64,000 nucleotides of DNA from Thiohalophilus sp. GTDB lineage: Bacteria; Pseudomonadota; Gammaproteobacteria; UBA6429; Thiohalophilaceae. The notes below the pieces were generated by a model, which was not told the DNA's origin, made no database searches, and worked only from the letters and a program-made list of their open reading frames with translations. Positions 58,482-64,000 of the stretch are shown here, piece by piece (position 1 is the stretch's first letter; each line of letters opens with the position of its first letter). Location: contig NZ_JAXHMV010000013.1 in assembly GCF_034521165.1 (NCBI RefSeq), positions 165,641-229,640 of the forward strand, in the 5' to 3' direction. Both the position numbers and the translations under genes were made by a program.

Positions 58482-59920
58482 ATAGCGTCAACTCCGCGAT
58501 TCTCGACGCCAATGTCGGCTGGCTGATCCTGGCCATTTTCAGTGTGGTCTGGATCTGGCTGGGCTGGTTCTGGGGTCGCAAGAACAAGGAGCTGGATGAT
58601 TACATGCTGGCCGGCCGGCGCGTGGGCATGGCCCTGGGTACCGCCACGGCCATGGCCACCTGGGTCACCAGCAACACCACCATGGTCGCGCCCCAGTTTG
58701 CCCTGCAACTGGGGCTGTGGGGCATGCTGGGTTATTCGCTGGGCTCGGTGGGGCTGATGTTGTTCGCGCCACTGGCGCGGCGTATTCGCCAGCTGCTGCC
58801 GTTCGGTTATACCAGCGGGGATTTTATCCGCCTGCGCTACGGTGTCTGGACCTGGCGTGTGTTTCTGGTTATCTCACTCTGTTATGCCATCGGCTGGCTG
58901 ATCAGTCTGGGTATGGCCGGCGGCGTGCTGATTCATGCCCTGACCGGGATCGATTACCAGCTTGGAATGACGGTCATACTGACCATCTGTGTGTTGTATA
59001 CCCTGCTCGGGGGGTTACGCGCGGTCATCGGCACCGACTTTATCCAGACCCTGCTGATCATCGGCGGCGTCGTGACCCTGGCGATCCTGACGATCAACGA
59101 GGTGGGTTTCGACCGGATGCACACCAGCCTGCTGGAAGATCGTCCGGAATTACTGAATCTGCTGATGCCGGCCGCGGTCATGTTCCTGTTCAACAATCTG
59201 CTGTTCGGCATCGGCGAAATTTTCCACTCCAATGTCTGGTGGTCCCGCGCCTTTGCCTTTCGCAAGGATGTGGGCTTTCGGGCCTATTTGCTGGCGGGCA
59301 TTATCTGGGTGCCGATCCCGATCGTGGCCGGCTTTATCGCTCTGGCAGCGCCGGCGCTGGGACTGAACGTGCCGGCCGCAGACATGGTCGGGCCTATGGT
59401 CGCCGCCGAACTGCTGGGCTTTGGCGGCGCCGTGCTGGTCTTTATTATTGTGTTCTCGGCACTGGCTTCGAGTCTCGACTCGTTGCTGGCCGCGACCAGC
59501 GATCTGGTCCTGACCGATATCTACAAGGGCCATATCAATCCCCGGGCCAGCGATGAGCGCCTGCGGACGATGGCCAAACGGATCGTGATTCTGCTGGGGG
59601 TGGTCACCTGGTTGATCTGCCTGCCGCGCATTTCCACCCTGGGCAGTCTGCTGCAATATCTGGGCGCCTTTGTTGCCAGTGCTATCTGGCCCGTTGTTGC
59701 CGGGCTATACTGGAAACGGGCCAACGCCACAGGGGCCTTGCTGGCCATGGTACTGGGCACCGCCTGCGGTACCTGGGCCTATTTTGGCATCGGCTTTTAC
59801 GTGGCGGCACTGGTGTCGGCGGCGGTGTCCATGGTGACGGTCTTTATCAGCATGGCGTTATCGCAAACCGAATTTGAATGGGAACAACTGAAACAGAGCG
59901 AGGAGGGCAGCGCAACATGA
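58478..59920 (+). CDS. Sodium/solute symporter (SSS family)
   Basis: Membrane transporter of 480 residues with about 13 helices of the SSS (LeuT-fold) type. Helix-1 region DDYMLAGRRVGMALGTATAMATWVTSNTT and the sodium-site helix SALASSLDSLLAATSDLVLTDIYK are characteristic. The substrate is unknown; the operon suggests a ureide, urea or carbamoylated compound. It starts in an ATGA overlap with the amidase gene, and its stop overlaps a 40-codon membrane peptide gene. Confidence 0.86.
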   Translation: MNSVNSAILDANVGWLILAIFSVVWIWLGWFWGRKNKELDDYMLAGRRVGMALGTATAMATWVTSNTTMVAPQFALQLGLWGMLGYSLGSVGLMLFAPLARRIRQLLPFGYTSGDFIRLRYGVWTWRVFLVISLCYAIGWLISLGMAGGVLIHALTGIDYQLGMTVILTICVLYTLLGGLRAVIGTDFIQTLLIIGGVVTLAILTINEVGFDRMHTSLLEDRPELLNLLMPAAVMFLFNNLLFGIGEIFHSNVWWSRAFAFRKDVGFRAYLLAGIIWVPIPIVAGFIALAAPALGLNVPAADMVGPMVAAELLGFGGAVLVFIIVFSALASSLDSLLAATSDLVLTDIYKGHINPRASDERLRTMAKRIVILLGVVTWLICLPRISTLGSLLQYLGAFVASAIWPVVAGLYWKRANATGALLAMVLGTACGTWAYFGIGFYVAALVSAAVSMVTVFISMALSQTEFEWEQLKQSEEGSAT

Positions 59921-60039
59921 CCGCCAGTGCCGGATTTCTCGCCTTTATCGTAACGGCCGCGGTGGCAGTCTCCGCGCTCACGCCGTTGATTCTGATTTAT
60001 TTATGGATAAGAGACTGGATAAAACAACAGTTATGGTAG
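59917..60039 (+). CDS. 40-residue membrane microprotein
   Basis: Begins MTASAGFLAFIVTAAV and ends DWIKQQLW. It is one long hydrophobic helix (about 6-30) with a short basic tail, i.e. a single-pass membrane peptide. AGGAGG at 59900-59905 gives a very strong ribosome-binding site 11 bp before the ATG, and ATGA overlap couples it to the symporter. Small hydrophobic partners accompany some SSS transporters (for example YhdT with PanF), so an accessory transport subunit is plausible. No family is recognised. Confidence 0.65.
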   Translation: MTASAGFLAFIVTAAVAVSALTPLILIYLWIRDWIKQQLW

Positions 60040-61082
60040 ACAAAACACATCCCAAGCTCGACGAGCGCATCGAACCCGCCAACTGGACCGATGGGCTGGA
60101 TATGCCCATGTCTCTGATGGAGCAGATTCCGGAGGATCCGGCCGCCCTGGCCGATCTGGCCAATCGCTCGGTGGTCTCCGGCAAACAGTTTACCCGTGGG
60201 CAGGCGACCCAGCTGTGTCGGCTGGCGGCCAAGTTCGAAACCACCCAGACCATGGGCCAGTTTCCACTCACGGGCAAAATCCTGATCAGTGCATTTTATG
60301 AGCCGAGTACCCGGACCCGGCTCTCCTTCGAAAGCGTCTGGCACCGCCTTGGCGGCGACGTGATCTCCATCACCGATCCGTCGACCACCGGCGTGGCCAA
60401 GGGCGAGTCGTTACACGATGTGGCCGAAATGATGAGCCACTATGGCGATGTGGTGGTCCTGCGTGATTCCAACGAGGAAGCCATCTACGAGATGCTCGAT
60501 GTCCTGCGCATTCCCATCATCAATGCCGGTAACGGCACCGATGAGCATCCGACCCAGGCGCTGGCGGATATCTACGCGATTGCCAAGTGGCGGCCGGAAT
60601 TCCTGATGGACAATCCGCCGGCGGACAAGAAAATTCGCGTCTGTGTAATCGGCGTACCGGGTCGCATGCGCACCGTGCGCAGCCTGTTGTCTTTTCTGGC
60701 GCTGTTCAGCCCGGCGATCAAGGAAGTGGTGATCATCTGCAATTCTGAAGAGCCCTTCTCCAGCGGGCAGAAGGAGGAACTGGAGGAAGCCGGGCTCAAG
60801 TTGCGCGTGACCGCCGATCTTGACGCCCAGCTACCGGATACGGATGTGGTGTATATCAATGCCATCGCCTGGGTCGGTGACAGCTATGAAGAGCTGGGTA
60901 CCGAATACCGGCTGGACAGTCACTCACCGTTAAAAGAAGGATCGATCATCCTGCACCCGCTGGCGCGCGGCGAAGAGCTGGCAACCGATCTGGATAACAC
61001 CCCGCACAACTGGTACTTCGCCCAGGCACGTGGCGCCGTCTATGTACGCATGGCGATTATGAACAGCCTGGTGCGATTCTAG
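60033..61082 (+). CDS. Aspartate-carbamoyltransferase-like enzyme with altered acceptor site
   Basis: About 349 residues, ATCase/OTCase fold. The carbamoyl-phosphate residues are present: PSTRTRLSFE, GVAKGES (loop Lys), VLRDSN, DEHPTQAL and GRMRTVRSL. The acceptor-binding part differs from PyrB: the usual RxQ motif is replaced by INAIAWVGDSYEEL, and HPLPR by HPLARGEE. So it is a carbamoyltransferase whose second substrate may not be aspartate. ATG 60033 is chosen for minimal overlap with the microprotein; ATG 60003 in frame is possible. The gene belongs to the preceding hydrolase/transport operon. Confidence 0.8.
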   Translation: MVDKTHPKLDERIEPANWTDGLDMPMSLMEQIPEDPAALADLANRSVVSGKQFTRGQATQLCRLAAKFETTQTMGQFPLTGKILISAFYEPSTRTRLSFESVWHRLGGDVISITDPSTTGVAKGESLHDVAEMMSHYGDVVVLRDSNEEAIYEMLDVLRIPIINAGNGTDEHPTQALADIYAIAKWRPEFLMDNPPADKKIRVCVIGVPGRMRTVRSLLSFLALFSPAIKEVVIICNSEEPFSSGQKEELEEAGLKLRVTADLDAQLPDTDVVYINAIAWVGDSYEELGTEYRLDSHSPLKEGSIILHPLARGEELATDLDNTPHNWYFAQARGAVYVRMAIMNSLVRF

Positions 61083-61093
61083 GCGCGAGGTGC

Positions 61094-61182
61094 GTAGAGG
61101 CGTAGGTCAGGTTCCGCGCAGCGCTACCTGACATTCTCCGTATCGGCGGGGGTGTCACGCAGGCTGACGCCAGCGTGACCTA
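61094..61182. repeat. Intact REP-like pair (modules A and B)
   Basis: Module A (61094-61147) folds as GTCAGGT/ACCTGAC (61106-61132). Module B (61148-61182) folds as GTCACGC/GCGTGAC (61154-61179). Both occur in inverted orientation near 22685-22975, where element 3 separates them. Confidence 0.8.
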
Positions 61183-61243
61183 CATGACTGTAAGGTTCTA
61201 GATACTAAGTGCGAGGGTGTAAGGCAGCGAGTGTGACACATCG

Positions 61244-61361
61244 TAACGACCTAACGACCTAACGACCTAACGACCTAACGACCTAACGACCTAACGACCT
61301 AACGACCTAACGACCTAACGACCTAACGACCTAACGACCTAACGACCTAACGACCTAACGA
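61244..61361. repeat. Perfect 8-bp tandem array (about 14.7 copies)
   Basis: Uninterrupted TAACGACC repeats for 118 bp, flanked by a 7-bp inverted pair (ATCGTAA at 61240-61246, TTACGAT at 61371-61377). It ends 39 bp before the AsnB-like start codon. Exact copies and non-triplet length suggest slippage-prone DNA with possible effects on expression of that gene. Confidence 0.95.
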
Positions 61362-61400
61362 TTCAAGACTTACGATCGATAGAGGTTAACTGACTATATT

Positions 61401-63419
61401 ATGTGTGGCATAGCCGGAATATTTCACGCCAATCCCGAACAGACCATCGATCCGCAGTTGCTGGTCAACATGGCGGCCATCCAGCACCATCGTGGTCCCG
61501 ACGGATTCGGTTACAAGACACTGGATGAGCAGGGAGTGGGATTCTCCCATGCCCGGCTGTCAATTATCGATCTCAACGAAGAGCGTGCCCGCCAGCCTTT
61601 TCTGTCACAGGACAGTAACCTGCTGCTGGCGCATAACGGCGAGTTTTACGACTACAAACGGATTCGCACCGAACTGACCCTGAAAGGTGCGCGTTTCAAG
61701 GCCAAGAGCGACTCGGAGATGGTGTTGCACCTCTATCCGCGCCTGGGACTGGAGGACATGCTGCCGCACCTGCGCGGCGAGTTTGCCTTTGCCCTGTATG
61801 ACAAACAGCATGATCGGCTGATGCTGGTGCGCGATCGTTTCGGGGTCAAACCGCTGTACTGGAGCAATACCGGTGACAAGATCGTGTTTGGCTCCGAGCT
61901 CAAGGTGCTGTTCGCCCATCCCGATGTCCCGCGCCGGTTCAATGCCAAAGGGGTATTTCATCAGTTGATGCAGACTACCGTGCCGGGGCATACCGCCTTC
62001 GATAATATCAATCAGGTCAAACCCGGCCATGTGGTCATCATCGAACGCAAACACGGCAAGTTCCAGGTGACCGACCAGAAATACTGGGACATGGATTTTC
62101 CGTTGCAGAGCGAACGCGAGAAAAACGATCGCGATGATGAAGAGTATTACATCGAAGGTGTACGCAAGCAGCTGTTGCATGCACTTCAACTGCGCCTGGA
62201 AGCTGATGTGCCGGTCGCCTGCTACCTGTCGGGCGGGATCGATTCCTGTTCCACACTGGGGATGGCGGCGGCCAGTCAGCAATCACCGGTCAAGGCCTTC
62301 ACCATCGGTTTTGACGATGCCGATTACGACGAAACCCCGATTGCCACCGAGATGGCCGAGTCGGTCGGGGCCGATCAGGATGTGATGCTGCTCAACGCCG
62401 GTCATCTGTACGAGAACTTCGAGGAAACGCTCTGGCATACCGAGCGCAGCATTTACAACACCCTGGGCGTGGCCAAGCTGCTGATGAGCCGGCATGTGCA
62501 CCAGGCTGGTTACAAGGTGGTGGTGACCGGCGAGGGCTCGGATGAACTGTTTGGCGGTTATCCGGCCTTTCGCCGCGACATGTTTTTGCACGGCATGGAT
62601 ACCCTGTCGCCGGCCGAGCGGGCCGAATGGGAGAGCATCCTGGCCGAGGCCAACAAGCTGTTCCAGGGCGCGATGCTGGCCGAGGACGAAGTTAGCGATC
62701 CGGCCCTGAACGAACTGATGGGCTTCACCCCCAGTTGCCTGCAACCCTGGCTCGCCTCGGCGGTACATGTGCCCGGCTTGCTGTCGCCCGCATTGCGTCA
62801 GGAGGTCGAAGGGTATGCCCCCGGTCAGGCGATTGCCGAAGCGCTGGATGGCGACATGCTCGAGGGGCGTCATCCGCTCGACAAGGCCCAGTACGTCTGG
62901 ATCAAGACCATGCTGGAAGGCCAGATCCTCACCTGGGGCGGGGATCGGGTCGACATGGCCAACTCCATGGAGTCCCGGCCGCCGTTCCTGGATCATCACC
63001 TGGCCGAGTACTGCGCCCAGTTGCCGCCCTCCATGCGTATCAAGGGGCGCACCGAGAAATACGTGTTGCGTGAAGCGATGAAGGGCATTTTGCCCACGAC
63101 GCTGTACGAACGGGAAAAGTTCGCCTTCATGGCGCCTCCCGCGCATACCGATCCGGAAAAATGGGCCGCGCTCAAGGTCCTGTCCGACAATTACCTTTCC
63201 GATGAGGCGATTGAGCAGGCGGGGATTCTGGACAAGGCCGGCGTCAAGGCGCTGTTCGATCTGCACGAGTCCGAGGACACCACGGCCTCGACGCAGGTGA
63301 AGCTCGATGCGGTCATCAATCACATGATCAGCGTGCAAATTCTGCACAAGCATTTCGTTGCCACAGACGTGCCCTCACTGGCCCGGCAGAAGGCGTATGA
63401 ATACGGCTGGCATGTCTGA
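61401..63419 (+). CDS. AsnB-type glutamine-hydrolysing amidotransferase
   Basis: 672 residues. An N-terminal Ntn glutaminase domain with nucleophile C2 (MCGIAGIFHAN), HRGPDG and AHNGEFYDY. The synthetase domain has the ATP-binding PP-loop CYLSGGIDSCS, then TGEGSDELFGGYPAFRRD. Asparagine synthetases of E. coli AsnB type are about 550 residues; the extra length lies mostly after the synthetase core (WIKTMLEGQILTWGGDRVDMANSMESRPPFLDHHLAEY onward). It could make asparagine or amidate another acid produced by the neighbouring operon. It stands after a tandem array, and a terminator follows. Confidence 0.87.
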   Translation: MCGIAGIFHANPEQTIDPQLLVNMAAIQHHRGPDGFGYKTLDEQGVGFSHARLSIIDLNEERARQPFLSQDSNLLLAHNGEFYDYKRIRTELTLKGARFKAKSDSEMVLHLYPRLGLEDMLPHLRGEFAFALYDKQHDRLMLVRDRFGVKPLYWSNTGDKIVFGSELKVLFAHPDVPRRFNAKGVFHQLMQTTVPGHTAFDNINQVKPGHVVIIERKHGKFQVTDQKYWDMDFPLQSEREKNDRDDEEYYIEGVRKQLLHALQLRLEADVPVACYLSGGIDSCSTLGMAAASQQSPVKAFTIGFDDADYDETPIATEMAESVGADQDVMLLNAGHLYENFEETLWHTERSIYNTLGVAKLLMSRHVHQAGYKVVVTGEGSDELFGGYPAFRRDMFLHGMDTLSPAERAEWESILAEANKLFQGAMLAEDEVSDPALNELMGFTPSCLQPWLASAVHVPGLLSPALRQEVEGYAPGQAIAEALDGDMLEGRHPLDKAQYVWIKTMLEGQILTWGGDRVDMANSMESRPPFLDHHLAEYCAQLPPSMRIKGRTEKYVLREAMKGILPTTLYEREKFAFMAPPAHTDPEKWAALKVLSDNYLSDEAIEQAGILDKAGVKALFDLHESEDTTASTQVKLDAVINHMISVQILHKHFVATDVPSLARQKAYEYGWHV

Positions 63420-63444
63420 GCCGACTGTCATCACGTGCTAAAAC

Positions 63445-63470
63445 AAAGGGGGCGGCAAGCCCCCTTTTTT
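63445..63470 (+). terminator. Rho-independent terminator after the AsnB-like gene
   Basis: Stem AAAGGGGGC / GCCCCCTTT with loop GGCAA and a run of T residues, 25 bp after the stop codon. This is a textbook intrinsic terminator, closing the cluster. Confidence 0.93.
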
Positions 63471-63657
63471 GATCGCCCACTGCTCTGCAAATGTATACAC
63501 ATAAGCATGTATCGATATTTGAATATGGTTAAAAACAACTGTCTGGAATAAAGCGATTTGTGTGACGTCCTACACAGTATCCCCGGTCCAACCTGGGATA
63601 ACCCGTAAAGTCGTCGATGATGAAATGAGACAAATATCCAGTGCAGGAGATGTCGCA

Positions 63658-64000
63658 ATGAAACGTTTTCACTTTTTATGCCTGGTAACCGCATTATTCG
63701 GGTTATCGGCAATCGCCGGCGCCGAGCCGACGCAACAGGCGGATATCAACTGGGCGGGTTGCGGGATCACCAAAAAAGCCTTCATGGCCGAGCTGGCCAA
63801 AGCCTATGAAGCCAAGACCGGAATTCACATCAGTCTCAGCGGGGGGGGCGCCACCAAAGGCATTCGCAACGCCGCGGCGGGCAATATCGATATCGGCGGT
63901 GCCTGCCGGACCTCGCTCAACAGTCTGGACGAGGAACGCAATGCGCACCAGATACCGGTGGCCTGGGATGCGCTGGTGGTGGTGACGAACAAGGACAACC
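63658..64000 (+). CDS. PstS-like phosphate-type periplasmic binding protein (3' end missing)
   Basis: First 114 residues, running off the window edge. Signal peptide MKRFHFLCLVTALFGLSAIAGA. The mature part INWAGCGITKKAFMAELAKAY followed by SGGGATKGIRNAAAGNIDIGGACR shows the glycine-rich phosphate-loop pattern of PstS-like proteins (SGGG, then the IGGA segment). AGGAG lies 8 bp before the ATG at 63658. Whether it is PstS itself or a related anion binder cannot be decided from this fragment. Confidence 0.8.
   Translation, partial: MKRFHFLCLVTALFGLSAIAGAEPTQQADINWAGCGITKKAFMAELAKAYEAKTGIHISLSGGGATKGIRNAAAGNIDIGGACRTSLNSLDEERNAHQIPVAWDALVVVTNKDN

Noticed and set aside
60033..61082. Housekeeping PyrB (aspartate carbamoyltransferase)
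   Set aside because: The acceptor-site motifs RxQ and HPLPR are changed and no pyrimidine genes are adjacent. Not excluded completely, so reported as ATCase-like.
61244..61361. CRISPR array
   Set aside because: The 8-bp units are contiguous with no spacers, and no cas genes are present; it is a simple tandem repeat.

Overview
The window reads as a chromosomal segment of a denitrifying, sulfur-oxidising gammaproteobacterium, probably of the Chromatiales/Ectothiorhodospiraceae-Thiohalomonas type. This placement is an inference from three things. The Pil-Chp chemosensory operon has Pseudomonas-like order. A complete cytochrome cd1 and cNor denitrification cluster is present. A cytoplasmic SoeABC-type sulfite-oxidising molybdoenzyme lies near them. 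No rRNA, tRNA, CRISPR, transposase, integrase or phage gene was seen.

Layout. 1-1238: 3'-truncated glutamate-cysteine ligase on the minus strand. 1593-13584: pilGHIJK-chpABC, the twitching/surface-sensing chemosensory system, including a 1982-residue ChpA. 13748-16952 (minus): rsmE, bioA and an NDUFA9-like epimerase. 17121-22637: aldehyde dehydrogenase, a GGDEF-EAL protein (minus), an APC permease and a TauE permease. 23108-26976 (minus): histidine kinase, response regulator, PepSY protein, His-rich glycine-zipper protein, DsrE-like exported protein and a thioredoxin-fold protein. 27102-34976: Dnr-like regulator, then norC-norB-norE-norF-norQ, a small membrane protein, a polyferredoxin and norD. 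35337-46432: NirI/NosR-like flavoprotein, nirS, the heme d1 genes nirE-C-F-D-L-G-H-J, and nirN. 46724-50123: moaA (molybdopterin), a membrane diguanylate cyclase and an orphan FixJ-type regulator. 50479-55260 (minus): soeC, soeB, soeA. 55955-63419: an unrecognised gene set made of an FnIII membrane protein, M20 ureidohydrolase, isochorismatase-like amidase, sodium/solute symporter, a 40-residue membrane peptide, an aspartate-carbamoyltransferase-like enzyme and an AsnB-type amidotransferase. 63658-end: 5' part of a PstS-like binding protein.

How the parts fit. The nor and nir genes reduce nitrite to N2O. Four near-perfect FNR/DNR boxes sit in front of the regulator gene, norC, the NirI-like gene and nirS, so one Crp/Fnr regulator probably controls both blocks. 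MoaA could supply the pterin of SoeA. SoeABC would feed electrons from sulfite into the quinone pool. The window shows no nosZ, nar or nap genes.

The intergenic DNA is unusual. At least nine long palindromic elements, built from imperfect 8-9 bp direct repeats, sit between genes. One of them interrupts a REP-like pair whose uninterrupted form lies 38 kb away, and 13 bp of the junction is duplicated, which argues for past mobility. An 8-bp perfect tandem array of about 14.7 copies lies just upstream of the AsnB-like gene. The carbamoyl/ureide-type cluster at 55955-63419 is the best candidate for an undescribed system.
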